In this document: positions 26,789-35,280 of the stretch, piece after piece | Numbering within the stretch: the stretch's first letter is position 1 | Layout: each line of letters opens with the position of its first letter | NCBI GenBank assembly: GCA_900315845.1 | Contig: OOHK01000002.1 | Location: forward strand, 310,001 to 374,000 | Length of the DNA: 64,000 nucleotides | Direction: 5' to 3' | DNA from: Candidatus Avelusimicrobium luingense | Lineage (GTDB): Bacteria; Elusimicrobiota; Elusimicrobia; Elusimicrobiales; Elusimicrobiaceae | Notes under the pieces: model-generated | Told to the model about the DNA's origin: nothing | The model's database searches: none | The model's input: the letters and a program-made list of their open reading frames with translations, nothing else | Translations under genes and position numbers: made by a program

Positions 26789-27469
26789 TTATCCGAAGTT
26801 GAGCCGGAACGCCAGCGAAACATAACTGCGGCGCGTATCTTTTCCGACAAGGGCCCCGCCGATATCCCCCGCCAAGCGGCTGTCATCATAATCAAATACG
26901 TTGTAACGCGCTTCTATACTCCACGAATAGTTGGTACCTTGGTCAAATTCAAGCCCCAGCCCGACATATCCGCCCCAAGACGCATCCGTCACGCTTTCCT
27001 CTCCCAAGTCAAACTCTTCGTCCCACGTATATTTCATCGTTCCGTTAGACAAAGTAAGCCCCGCCCCGAACGGAATATACAACCGCACGGGAGATTGCGG
27101 ATTCAAATTGATACGTCCGGCACCCATTAACTGCAAGGTTTGCATGTCGAAATCAGATTCCAACGTATGCCAAAACCACCGTCCGCGGACATCTTCCACC
27201 ATCTGCGTACCTTTGAAATTGGCCAAGTGGACATCAAGCCCCAATCCCAAATAAGACGTAGGAAAATACAAGTAGGATAAGCCCATCTCGGCGCCGAAAT
27301 TCCCCCACGATAAATTTTCGCCGTCCACTTCTATCATTGATTTTTCCAAGGCCGATCCCAGCCCCCCGTATAGCGAAACCATCCCGTCGCCGTCTTCAAT
27401 GCCTTGGGCATTACCCGCAACGGGGAAAATACACATGCTTACAAAAACCGCCATCAGTATCTTTTTCAT
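26789..27469 (-). CDS. Outer-membrane beta-barrel protein
   Basis: 226 residues. Signal peptide MKKILMAVFVSMCIFPVAGNAQ with cleavage near GNA-QG. The rest alternates polar and aromatic/hydrophobic residues in strands (LGLGLDVHLANF, SWSIEARYNVF, SYVSLAFRLNFG), and the last strand is a beta-barrel type C-terminus, as in OmpX/opacity-type porin-like proteins. The start at 27469 has GGAGCGGG upstream; the frame extends further to 27493 but without need. Ligand or role unknown. Single gene. Confidence 0.75.
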   Translation of the reverse strand: MKKILMAVFVSMCIFPVAGNAQGIEDGDGMVSLYGGLGSALEKSMIEVDGENLSWGNFGAEMGLSYLYFPTSYLGLGLDVHLANFKGTQMVEDVRGRWFWHTLESDFDMQTLQLMGAGRINLNPQSPVRLYIPFGAGLTLSNGTMKYTWDEEFDLGEESVTDASWGGYVGLGLEFDQGTNYSWSIEARYNVFDYDDSRLAGDIGGALVGKDTRRSYVSLAFRLNFG

Positions 27470-27570
27470 AACCCGCTCCCCGGGACAAGCCATTTATTAG
27501 CCCCTGTTATTGGTAAAACCCGGCCGAAAAAAAGTTTATTGCACCTTTCTGCCGAAACACCGCCGTTATT

Positions 27571-27579
27571 TGCTAAAAT
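27571..27579 (+). promoter_or_regulatory. Extended -10 of folD, leaderless type
   Basis: TGCTAAAAT: an extended -10 (TGnTAAAAT), with 6 nt to the ATG at 27586 and no Shine-Dalgarno. Confidence 0.5.
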
Positions 27580-27585
27580 ACCTAT

Positions 27586-28446
27586 ATGATATTAGAAGGC
27601 AGAACACTCGCTCAGCAAATTCGCGCGCCCTTACAAGAGCGCGCCGAAAGCGTGCGCCAAAAACTCGGCCGCCCGATTTGCTTATGTGCGCTTGGCTCGT
27701 CGGAAGATTACGCCGCAAGGCTGTATCTGCAAAAAGAAACCGATGCCGCTAAGAAAATCGGCATAGAAACTCATATTTTTGATATCAATAACTATACAAA
27801 TGCAGATGGTTTTTGTCAGGCCGTTAAAACATTAGCCACCCATGCGCAAACCGATGCCGTGCTCATCCCGCGCCCGTTACCGGAACAATTAGCCTTCAGC
27901 GATTTTGCCAATTATCTCAACCCCCGTCAGGATATTGACGGGATGTCTATTACCAATGCGGGCCGGTTGTTTTTATGCAAAACGTGGGAGCAAATAAAAC
28001 AACTCCCCGGGTTTGTACCTTGTACCGCTATGGCAGTTATGCGGTTGTTAGATTTTCATCACATTGATTTAGAAGGCAAAGAAGCCGTTGTTATCGGCCG
28101 CTCATCTACCGTAGGTCGGCCGCTGGCGCACTTGCTTTCGTGTAAAAATGCAACGGTCAAATTATGTCATTCCCGTACCGATTTACCGCGTGCCGTAAAA
28201 AATGCGGACATTATCTGCTCGGCGGCAGGAACGCCCGGTTTATTAAAAACCGAGTGGCTTAAAAAAGGAGCCGTCGTCATTGATATTTCCACCAATTGGA
28301 GCAACAACATGCTCTGCGGTGATGCGAACGCGCAAGAATTAGATGCAGCCGGCATTTTTTATTCGCCCGTACCCGGCGGAGTCGGCCCGGTAACGCTTGC
28401 GGTACTGCTGGAAAACATTGTATTATCAGGTGAACGGAAAATTTAA
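27586..28446 (+). CDS. folD: FolD-family methylenetetrahydrofolate dehydrogenase with altered catalytic site
   Basis: 286 residues, the two-domain FolD fold throughout: NADP-domain VVIGRSSTVGRPLAHLL, the C-terminal PVPGGVGPVTLAVLLEN and the conserved DIDGMSITNAGRL with its Asp. The canonical substrate-site motif YxxxK reads YLQKE here, so the catalytic Lys (K56 in human/E. coli numbering) is Glu, with a Lys one residue earlier. The conserved Q of VQLPLP is Pro (LIPRPLP). In studied FolD enzymes this Lys is needed for the cyclohydrolase step while dehydrogenase activity can persist, so a dehydrogenase-only enzyme, or another substrate, is inferred. Coupled to a downstream lipoprotein gene by a 9-bp gap. 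Confidence 0.85.
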   Translation: MILEGRTLAQQIRAPLQERAESVRQKLGRPICLCALGSSEDYAARLYLQKETDAAKKIGIETHIFDINNYTNADGFCQAVKTLATHAQTDAVLIPRPLPEQLAFSDFANYLNPRQDIDGMSITNAGRLFLCKTWEQIKQLPGFVPCTAMAVMRLLDFHHIDLEGKEAVVIGRSSTVGRPLAHLLSCKNATVKLCHSRTDLPRAVKNADIICSAAGTPGLLKTEWLKKGAVVIDISTNWSNNMLCGDANAQELDAAGIFYSPVPGGVGPVTLAVLLENIVLSGERKI

Positions 28447-28455
28447 GGAGAATGT

Positions 28456-28857
28456 ATGAAATATATTACCAGACTGATGTTATTTTTATTCTGTGCCGGA
28501 ATTTTGACGGCATGCGCTTCCGAGCAAAAAGAGGATCCGCGCTATAACCGTAAAATCTATCTGACCGAAGAAGATTATTTGGAAGATTTAACGCAAGAAG
28601 CGGCCAAAGAACGCCGCGAAGCCCCCCCCGCGCCGGAATCGGAATATGTGTTTAACACAATTGCCGAAACAGACAAAGGCGTCTATTTCTTTGATGAACG
28701 GCAGCAACCCAAAGTTCCCGGGCAACCTTCCGACAGCGAGTATAAGAAAGAAAAACGCTTGTGGAAAAAACCCAAACGCTACTCGCCGGACCAATACTAC
28801 GGTAGCCAAGAAACAACCACCCAATCGTCATCCAGCGAAACAACATACGATTATTAG
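28456..28857 (+). CDS. Small predicted lipoprotein, function unknown
   Basis: 133 residues. Signal peptide with lipobox LTAC (Cys20), so it should be acylated and anchored in a membrane facing the periplasm or surface. The mature part is charged and disordered-looking, rich in Glu, Lys, Pro and Tyr, with a Ser/Thr/Tyr tail (SSSSETTYDY). No domain recognised. AAGGAG precedes the start by 6 nt. It follows folD by 9 bp and is followed by a terminator. Confidence 0.75.
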   Translation: MKYITRLMLFLFCAGILTACASEQKEDPRYNRKIYLTEEDYLEDLTQEAAKERREAPPAPESEYVFNTIAETDKGVYFFDERQQPKVPGQPSDSEYKKEKRLWKKPKRYSPDQYYGSQETTTQSSSSETTYDY

Positions 28858-28865
28858 TATTTGTT

Positions 28866-28897
28866 AAAAAACCCCCGCTTCACCGCGGGGGTTTTTA
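28866..28897 (+). terminator. Terminator after the lipoprotein gene
   Basis: ACCCCCGC / GCGGGGGT stem (28871-28892) with A and T tracts on the two sides; also serves the convergent phosphodiesterase gene. Confidence 0.88.
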
Positions 28898-28908
28898 TGT
28901 GAAAAAAT

Positions 28909-29601
28909 CTACACAAACAACTGAATAACATCCGTAAAAATACCGTCCGCTCCGTCTTGGGCTAAACGCGTTGCGGCCGCTATTTCATTAACGGTATAGA
29001 TAAAAACCTGCCAGTTGTTTTCATGACATACGCGCGCCAGTTCCGGCGTAAAACGTGTTTGATTGATATGCACGCTTTGCGCCCCTAATGCTTGCACCAA
29101 CGCAGGGTCAAAAGCACGCGTAAGTAACCCAATATGCGCCGTAGGGGCTAATACACGCAAACGCGCCAACGTATCATAATCAAAACTGGAAAATAAAATA
29201 TGCTTTTCTAATACGGGATAATTTTTAAGTGTTTGCCATAACACTTTTTCAATACCGGGATAGATATTGTGATCGTTTTTTATTTCTATATTTAACATTT
29301 CTAAACCGGGCGTAACAATGGGCAGAATTTCTTCCAACAACGGAACAAAAACTTTTTCTTGCGAAAAGGGATTTTTTAACGGAATTTTTTTTAATTCTTG
29401 CGCGGTCAAATCACCCAAGTTGATATCTTTTCCGGCGGTAGATAAAAGCGAATAATCATGATGGACGGCCAATTTGCCGTCTTTGAGCAAATGCACATCC
29501 AACTCAAAATTGCGCGCCCCTTGTGCGTGCGCGAGCGCAAAAGCCTCTATTGTATTTTGAACGCGCAGTGTATTAGCGCCGCGATGTGAAAAATAAATCA
29601 T
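28909..29601 (-). CDS. ugpQ: Glycerophosphodiester phosphodiesterase
   Basis: 230 residues. GDPD-family TIM barrel: the family start SHRGANTLRVQNTIEAF gives the catalytic His/Arg, FELDVHLLKDGKLAVHHD the metal-binding Glu/Asp and second His, LNIEIKN the third acidic ligand, and the C-terminal GADGIFTDV closes the barrel. Hydrolyses glycerophosphodiesters from phospholipid turnover to glycerol-3-phosphate. No signal peptide, so cytosolic. The start has no ribosome site; GATATT lies 6 nt before the ATG. Confidence 0.88.
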   Translation of the reverse strand: MIYFSHRGANTLRVQNTIEAFALAHAQGARNFELDVHLLKDGKLAVHHDYSLLSTAGKDINLGDLTAQELKKIPLKNPFSQEKVFVPLLEEILPIVTPGLEMLNIEIKNDHNIYPGIEKVLWQTLKNYPVLEKHILFSSFDYDTLARLRVLAPTAHIGLLTRAFDPALVQALGAQSVHINQTRFTPELARVCHENNWQVFIYTVNEIAAATRLAQDGADGIFTDVIQLFV

Positions 29602-29607
29602 AGTTGT

Positions 29608-29635
29608 AATATCAAAATATCTGTTTTATTGTAAA
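29608..29635 (-). promoter_or_regulatory. Promoter of ugpQ, leaderless type
   Basis: Minus-strand TTTACA (29635-29630), 16 bp, GATATT (29613-29608), then 6 nt to the ATG at 29601. It lies in the 37-bp gap after the asmA gene, so ugpQ probably has its own start in addition to read-through. Confidence 0.5.
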
Positions 29636-29638
29636 ACA

Positions 29639-31861
29639 CTATTCCGCCTTTTCCGTGGCGGATTCTTCGGGCTCGGCAGGCGCCGGAGCCGGTTGTTCTT
29701 CTTGGGGCGACTCATCTTTAGTAAATAAATCAATCACACCGCCTACCCCTTTTTTGACGGCACGCGAAGCAAAATTATTTGTTACCCCTTGCGTCACTAA
29801 AGACGTAACAGATCCCACCACGCTCATATTTCCTTGCGGATCAGTGACCGTCCCGCCGATTTTAAGCGTCAACGGCATAATGCCCGAAGTTTCGTGTTTG
29901 CCGGGGGCGGCATGAACGGTCATATCGATTTTTTCCGTCTTAAAGTTCGTTTGACCGGACAAATTAAACGACATCATATCCGATACAAAACTCCCTTTTT
30001 TGACCGTTGCTACGCCTTGCTCAAATTGTACGTCGGTTGCAAATTTATGATACGCCAATTTACCGTCTACCTTACGTGACGAAGCCGGAACTTTTACGGC
30101 CACCATTTCCCCATTTTCATCGGGAATCATTTTGATAACTTCGTGCGACTCGTCGTTTTTAGATGAGCCGGCAAGCCCTCCCAATACAGAAAGGACATCC
30201 AAACTATTAAATACTTTGCCTACTACATTTAACGACATAAATAACACTTTCATCAGCGCATTAGAATCTGTTAATTGGTACAAATCGGTAATTTGGCCGT
30301 CGTTAATGGATAATTTTAACGTACCGTGCGCTTGGTCCAAGCGCGGCGTAATACCGGCCATGTCTAACTTAAAATCTAAATCATTTCCACGCAAATGCGG
30401 TGCATCCAACGACAACACTTGCACATCGGCTTTAGCGGTAATAGGCGGCAACGGCCACGCTGTTTTTTCCGTAGAAGCCGTTTTTTCGGTAGCGGTTTTT
30501 GGGGCGGTCGTTTTTTCCATAGACGGCAAAACCACCCGGTCGGCCGAGGCTTTTAAGTTAGCCACAATTTTTTTGGGAGTTTGATTAAAGGAAAATGTCG
30601 TCTTAAACGGTTCGCCGTTTAACATACCGTTGATATCAAGCGTGCCTTGACCGTTTTGGAAGTCCCAATGTTCTTCGCTATCCAAAATCACTTGCAAAGC
30701 GGAAATTTCCCCGAGTTGCGTTGTTTGCAATTTACCGGCTAGCCACTCGGCTTTTGTCGTTAATTTTTTAGAAGTAGTTTGAGCCTTTAAGGTAATATTT
30801 CCGCCCAAATCATACGGTTTAAGCGCGGGGAAGGAATCCTCCAAGGTATCTACTTGCACTTTAGCATTGGCCGTTAAATTATATTCATTAGGCGCCCATT
30901 GTACATCCCCTTTGGCCGTCACATCTACCCCGGGGAATGTAATGCCCATTTGTTTAAGTTCTACTTTTTCTTTTTCCGTTTCCACGCGGCCTTTAGCATC
31001 TGCCGAAAGTTGCGTAAACGTAAACGGAAATCCGTTTGAAACAAACGGAGACAACCCTTGTGAAGAAATGTTTTTTCCGGTGAATTTTAAATCAAAAGAC
31101 GGATTATCCCACTCCTCTACGCGGCCCGATAAAACAGCACGCAAACTATCCGAATGTACGGCAAACGAAGAAATATCCGCATAGGCTTTGGACAAATCAA
31201 GTTCATTCAAAAACACCTTGGACACTAAAGAAACATCGGCTGAAAATTTATCGTTATTTTTGGTATAAACGAACTCGGTTTTTGCACGAACGTTAAAAGG
31301 CTCGTCCCATGAAAAATCATGTATGTGGATTTCTAAATTATTGAGTCCGGCTTGCAGCGAAGTTTTTGCATCGGTATAAATAAAGGATACGTTATGCGCG
31401 CGCAAATCTTTTACAGCAATATCAAACGGAGCGCCGGAAGTTGTATCAGTATCTTTTTGGTTCGTTTTTCCTGTTAAAAAATCCGTATTTAATTTACCTT
31501 GTTCATCACGTAGCATATGCAAAGATAAACCGTCCACATCTACGGCTTTGATGTGCAACTCGCCATGTAACAAATGCCATAAAGATACTTTTACACGGGC
31601 GCGGTTAATGTGTAACATTTTTCCTTCGGCCATTCCCCCCGCTTTGGCCAAAGCAAAATCTTGTATGCGGGCGCCGCGCAAATTCAGCCGCGCATGACCG
31701 AGTTGAACTTCCCGCCCGGTGGCAGCCGATATCTGTTGGATAATTTTTTGGTGTATCCATGAAGTTCCGGATAAAATATGCAACCCGATGTGTAATAAAA
31801 ATACACACAGGGATAACACCGCCAAACTTATTCCTACCCATTTTATCCAAGTTTTTTTCAT
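29639..31861 (-). CDS. AsmA-family envelope protein
   Basis: 740 residues. An N-terminal membrane anchor (about 8-28) is followed by the AsmA N-terminal domain (GREVQLGHARLNLRGARIQDFALA), a long beta-rich repeat region and an AsmA-like C-terminal domain with DGQITDLYQLTDS, then SFNLSGQTNFKTEKIDMTV. Such proteins form periplasmic grooves for phospholipid movement to the outer membrane. A Pro/Ala/Glu-rich tail ends the protein. Starts 2 bp after queH, and shares its operon. Confidence 0.82.
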   Translation of the reverse strand: MKKTWIKWVGISLAVLSLCVFLLHIGLHILSGTSWIHQKIIQQISAATGREVQLGHARLNLRGARIQDFALAKAGGMAEGKMLHINRARVKVSLWHLLHGELHIKAVDVDGLSLHMLRDEQGKLNTDFLTGKTNQKDTDTTSGAPFDIAVKDLRAHNVSFIYTDAKTSLQAGLNNLEIHIHDFSWDEPFNVRAKTEFVYTKNNDKFSADVSLVSKVFLNELDLSKAYADISSFAVHSDSLRAVLSGRVEEWDNPSFDLKFTGKNISSQGLSPFVSNGFPFTFTQLSADAKGRVETEKEKVELKQMGITFPGVDVTAKGDVQWAPNEYNLTANAKVQVDTLEDSFPALKPYDLGGNITLKAQTTSKKLTTKAEWLAGKLQTTQLGEISALQVILDSEEHWDFQNGQGTLDINGMLNGEPFKTTFSFNQTPKKIVANLKASADRVVLPSMEKTTAPKTATEKTASTEKTAWPLPPITAKADVQVLSLDAPHLRGNDLDFKLDMAGITPRLDQAHGTLKLSINDGQITDLYQLTDSNALMKVLFMSLNVVGKVFNSLDVLSVLGGLAGSSKNDESHEVIKMIPDENGEMVAVKVPASSRKVDGKLAYHKFATDVQFEQGVATVKKGSFVSDMMSFNLSGQTNFKTEKIDMTVHAAPGKHETSGIMPLTLKIGGTVTDPQGNMSVVGSVTSLVTQGVTNNFASRAVKKGVGGVIDLFTKDESPQEEQPAPAPAEPEESATEKAE

Positions 31862-31863
31862 GG

Positions 31864-32430
31864 TTATTTCTCTTTTTCACGTAATTGCGCAGCGGCCAAA
31901 CTGTATTTGCAACCGCAATACGTCTGCTGATACATATTAAATTCTTTAATAAGCGCACGACGCAATTCTTCCAATCCGTCCTTGCGCCAATCGTTGGCCC
32001 AATACGGTTTTCCGACAGCCATCCAGGCGCGCCGCGCCGCCGCATTTACTTGATTCAAATCTTTATAGCGCGATACGCCCAGCACAGAAGTCAACGCCTC
32101 AAAGCCATGGGCTTTGGCATATTCTTGCGCCCGGCGCAAACGCATTTCAAAACAGGCACTACACCGCTTCCCGCGTTCGGGTTCATTTTCAAGCCCCGCA
32201 ACGGCCTTATCCCAACGATCAGGATCATACGGCAATTCTACCAAATGCGCGCCTAAAGTTTCACACACGCGGCGCTGTTCTTGCAACCGCTTATCATACT
32301 CTTGTTGGGGGAAAATATTAGGGTTATAAAAAAGAACGGTAACATCCGTCCCGTTTTCTACCAGTTTTTTAATTGCCGCGCACGAACAAGGCGCACAGCA
32401 GGAAAGCACCAATAATTTTTTGTAACCCAT
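31864..32430 (-). CDS. queH: Epoxyqueuosine reductase QueH
   Basis: 188 residues. QueH (former DUF208) performs the last step of queuosine synthesis on tRNA in organisms lacking QueG. Conserved Cys motifs SCCAPCSCAA at the N-terminus, CSACFEMRLRR in the middle and YCGCKYSL near the C-terminus hold Fe-S and metal centres; GKPYWANDWRKDG is also typical. It sits between a phosphoesterase (13 bp) and asmA (2 bp); no other queuosine genes are nearby. Confidence 0.92.
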   Translation of the reverse strand: MGYKKLLVLSCCAPCSCAAIKKLVENGTDVTVLFYNPNIFPQQEYDKRLQEQRRVCETLGAHLVELPYDPDRWDKAVAGLENEPERGKRCSACFEMRLRRAQEYAKAHGFEALTSVLGVSRYKDLNQVNAAARRAWMAVGKPYWANDWRKDGLEELRRALIKEFNMYQQTYCGCKYSLAAAQLREKEK

Positions 32431-32442
32431 AATTTGTCTGCG

Positions 32443-33231
32443 TTAGGGCTGGGGAACTTCCCGGATTTCCGGCGTACCGTTTTCGTCAACAACCAAATAC
32501 TGTTGTTTGCGGTGCATGCCTGCATCTACAGGGATAATGCGGGAAACCGGATCAATAATAATACGTTCTACTTGTGTATGACCCACCACTTGCCAAATAG
32601 GGCTTTGCGGAAAAGAATCAACCAAGTCTAATAAATCTTCCCAAAAAATCCCGCCGAATTTATCCGTACCGGAACGGCTAACGCTAATGTTAAAAATGGG
32701 ATGTTTGAAAAACTGATGTTTAATAGATTCTTTGAAAATTAAATTGATAAGCACCGCTATGTTATGCGGGCTGGCATCATCTAATTGCATTTGAAAAATT
32801 TTATATAACCGTCCCGTTACCCCCGCATGCGTAAATAAAAATCCTTTATAGGCATAGGCGGCGCGTAATTGTCCGTTTAAGACTTGGGCAGTAAATTTTT
32901 CACGTAAGTGTATAGCCTCTGTTCCTTGCAAGCCGGAAATAGAAAAATTAGATAATAAAATTTCCAATTCGTGATTACCCACCAACCGAATTACTTCTCC
33001 GCCGGCTTTAGCGGCTTGCATTTGAATTTTATCCAATAAAGCATCCGCTTCTCGCGCTTGCGGCCCACGATCAAAAATATCCCCGATTTGGAGCATACGG
33101 GCAGAACCGCCTATCCAATTCAAGGAATCATCTATCAATCCGGCGTGACGTAAAATAGAGACAAACGGCTCATACTGGCCGTGCACATCTCCCACCACAA
33201 AAAAATGTTTGTTTTGTTTTGGTGTTTGCAT
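32443..33231 (-). CDS. Calcineurin-like Ser/Thr-type metallophosphatase
   Basis: 262 residues from the ATG at 33231 (the frame extends to a TTG at 33249). PPP-type phosphoesterase motifs VVGDVHGQYEPF, LQIGDIFDRGPQA and RLVGNHELEIL, then FLFTHAGV and VVGHTQVERI. These bind two metals for phosphate ester hydrolysis, resembling Ap4A hydrolase or bacterial protein phosphatases; target unknown. It is first in the phosphoesterase-queH-asmA-(ugpQ) run and divergent from glcDE. Confidence 0.8.
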   Translation of the reverse strand: MQTPKQNKHFFVVGDVHGQYEPFVSILRHAGLIDDSLNWIGGSARMLQIGDIFDRGPQAREADALLDKIQMQAAKAGGEVIRLVGNHELEILLSNFSISGLQGTEAIHLREKFTAQVLNGQLRAAYAYKGFLFTHAGVTGRLYKIFQMQLDDASPHNIAVLINLIFKESIKHQFFKHPIFNISVSRSGTDKFGGIFWEDLLDLVDSFPQSPIWQVVGHTQVERIIIDPVSRIIPVDAGMHRKQQYLVVDENGTPEIREVPQP

Positions 33232-33249
33232 AGAACTCTGCTTATACAA

Positions 33250-33266
33250 ATACTATAATATAGTAT
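33250..33266. promoter_or_regulatory. 17-bp perfect TATA palindrome between divergent genes
   Basis: ATACTATA-A-TATAGTAT. It offers TATAAT on the plus strand toward glcDE and a TATATT-type box on the minus strand toward the phosphoesterase. Probably a shared bidirectional -10 or a repressor site over it. Confidence 0.5.
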
Positions 33267-33291
33267 ATCAAACTTAAGCCGTTACTACATT

Positions 33292-35280
33292 ATGGAAATA
33301 CCGCTAAAAGCCGTAAACTCGTTACGTAACATCGTAGGTGCGACCCAGGTCTGCACGGATACCGTATCGCTACTTCTAAACGCATACGACTGTTCCCGTT
33401 CGCGTATGAGACCGGATATCATCGTACATATTACCCAAACCACGCAAATTGCCCGTGTTATACAGGTGTTATATAAGTACCATATTCCGTTTGTAGTGCG
33501 CGGCGCGGCCAGCAACCATGCCGGCAGTTGCAGTACGCCAAACGGTGGGGCGGTACTTCAGGTAGCGGCGCTAAATCATATTTTAGAAATTAACACCCAA
33601 GCCAACTATGCCCGCGTAGAACCGGGTGTTATTACCGGGCAACTGGATGAAACATTACGTCCGCTTGGGTATTTTTACGCCCCCGATCCGGCCAGCAAAT
33701 CGTTTTGTACGATTGGCGGCAACGCGGCCCAAAACGCAAGCGGAGCCCGGTGCTTAAAATACGGCGGAACATTAGATCATATTTTATCCGTCAATGTAGT
33801 ATTATCCGACGGTACTTCTCTTACGCTGGACCGAAGCGAAAACGGGCCGGACTTAGTAGGGCTGTTAATCGGAAGCGAAGGCACGTTCGGTGTGATTACC
33901 GAATTAAAAGTAAAAATTTTACCGCTACCCGCACATATTAAAACTTTTTTGGCCACTTTTAATTCATTGGAAGACTGTATCAGTTCCGTCACCGGGCTCA
34001 TTGCTAAAGGCATTACGCCGCGTTGTGTAGAAGCCATGGACAAGCGCACCTTAAACGCAGTGGAAGATTTTGCGCATGCGGGATATCCCAAAGACGCCGA
34101 AGCGTTGTTACTGGTAGAATTGGACGGCGAGCGCACACAAATTGAACGGGAACAACTCGTTTTAGAAGATGTTTTACATAAGCATGCGGTACAAACGTTC
34201 CGCACCGCGTCTACCGAAGAAGAACGCTCCCATTTGTGGAAAGGCCGCCAAGCCGCTTACAGTGCCATGGCACGCTTATCTTCAGCCGTATTGGTATGCG
34301 ACGGGACCGTTCCTCGCAGCGAACTGCCGCGCACGTTGCGTCGTGTACAAGAAATTTTAACCAAGTATGATATTACAGCCAGTTTACTTTTTCACGCGGG
34401 CGACGGAAACTTCCATCCGCAACTGATGTTTGATGAACAAAAAAAGACCGATACGCGCGCTCTTGGGCAAGCCGTCAAACATATCTTACAAGCCTGTGTG
34501 GACGCCGGCGGTACCATATCGGGAGAACATGGTGTAGGTATTGAAAAACGCGGGTTGATGGCCTATCAATACGATAGAGATACCTTATCGGTTTTTGCTC
34601 GTCTGAAACACGCGTTTGACCCGGACAATTTATCAAATCCGTCTAAAATTATCCCGGTAAATTTTGAAGAAAAAGCCGAGGCGGCCCGTCCGCTGGATGT
34701 TTCTGCCCAACCGGTACTTGAGGCCTTTTTACAAGCACAGCAAACGCACCGTCCGTTTTTCATCACAGGGCAAAACAGCATTCTACAAACTTCCGAGCCA
34801 CACCGAAACGTCCCGTCGCTTAACCAAATTTGTGACATTGACTTAACTAATTACACCGCTACCGTTCAAACGGGCGTTACGCTTATGCAACTAAATCATG
34901 CCTTGCGTGAAAAAAATGTATATAGCGTATTGCCCGATACGCCTAAAGGCACGCTGGGCGGGGCTTTTTCATCGGGACAATACCCCGATTTTTATGCAGA
35001 TGTTACCGGCATTCAGGCTGTTCTGCCCGACGGAACAATTATCCGTTATGGCGGAAAACTAACCAAGAATGCCGCCGGATATAATTTAATTCGTTTATTT
35101 GCCGGTGCACAAGGGATATTCGGTTGGGTAACCCAACTGACATTTAAGATTTATGCCACCCCCCCACGTCCGTTGGCGCCACGCCCTTTCATACCGATAG
35201 AGCAAACGCGGCTTATCAAACGCTTAAAACAAGCCCTTGATCCGCAACAAATTCTTTGCGTAACGGAGAAGAAAAAATGA
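33292..35280 (+). CDS. GlcD-GlcE fusion: FAD-linked glycolate/lactate dehydrogenase subunit
   Basis: 662 residues. N-terminal part (about 1-460) is GlcD/D-lactate dehydrogenase-like: FAD-binding PCMH domain with the NHAGSCSTPNGGAV region, GGNAAQNASGARCLKYG, GSEGTFGVITELKVKI, and a C-terminal oxidase domain with LLFHAGDGNFHPQ and GEHGVGIEKRG. A second PCMH-like domain (about 485-640; NHALREKNVYSVLPDTPKGTLGG, GKLTKNAAGYNLIRLFAGAQG) matches GlcE. In E. coli these are separate subunits of glycolate oxidase. The start at 33292 has no clear ribosome site. Ends in an ATGA overlap with the Fe-S subunit gene. Confidence 0.85.
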   Translation: MEIPLKAVNSLRNIVGATQVCTDTVSLLLNAYDCSRSRMRPDIIVHITQTTQIARVIQVLYKYHIPFVVRGAASNHAGSCSTPNGGAVLQVAALNHILEINTQANYARVEPGVITGQLDETLRPLGYFYAPDPASKSFCTIGGNAAQNASGARCLKYGGTLDHILSVNVVLSDGTSLTLDRSENGPDLVGLLIGSEGTFGVITELKVKILPLPAHIKTFLATFNSLEDCISSVTGLIAKGITPRCVEAMDKRTLNAVEDFAHAGYPKDAEALLLVELDGERTQIEREQLVLEDVLHKHAVQTFRTASTEEERSHLWKGRQAAYSAMARLSSAVLVCDGTVPRSELPRTLRRVQEILTKYDITASLLFHAGDGNFHPQLMFDEQKKTDTRALGQAVKHILQACVDAGGTISGEHGVGIEKRGLMAYQYDRDTLSVFARLKHAFDPDNLSNPSKIIPVNFEEKAEAARPLDVSAQPVLEAFLQAQQTHRPFFITGQNSILQTSEPHRNVPSLNQICDIDLTNYTATVQTGVTLMQLNHALREKNVYSVLPDTPKGTLGGAFSSGQYPDFYADVTGIQAVLPDGTIIRYGGKLTKNAAGYNLIRLFAGAQGIFGWVTQLTFKIYATPPRPLAPRPFIPIEQTRLIKRLKQALDPQQILCVTEKKK

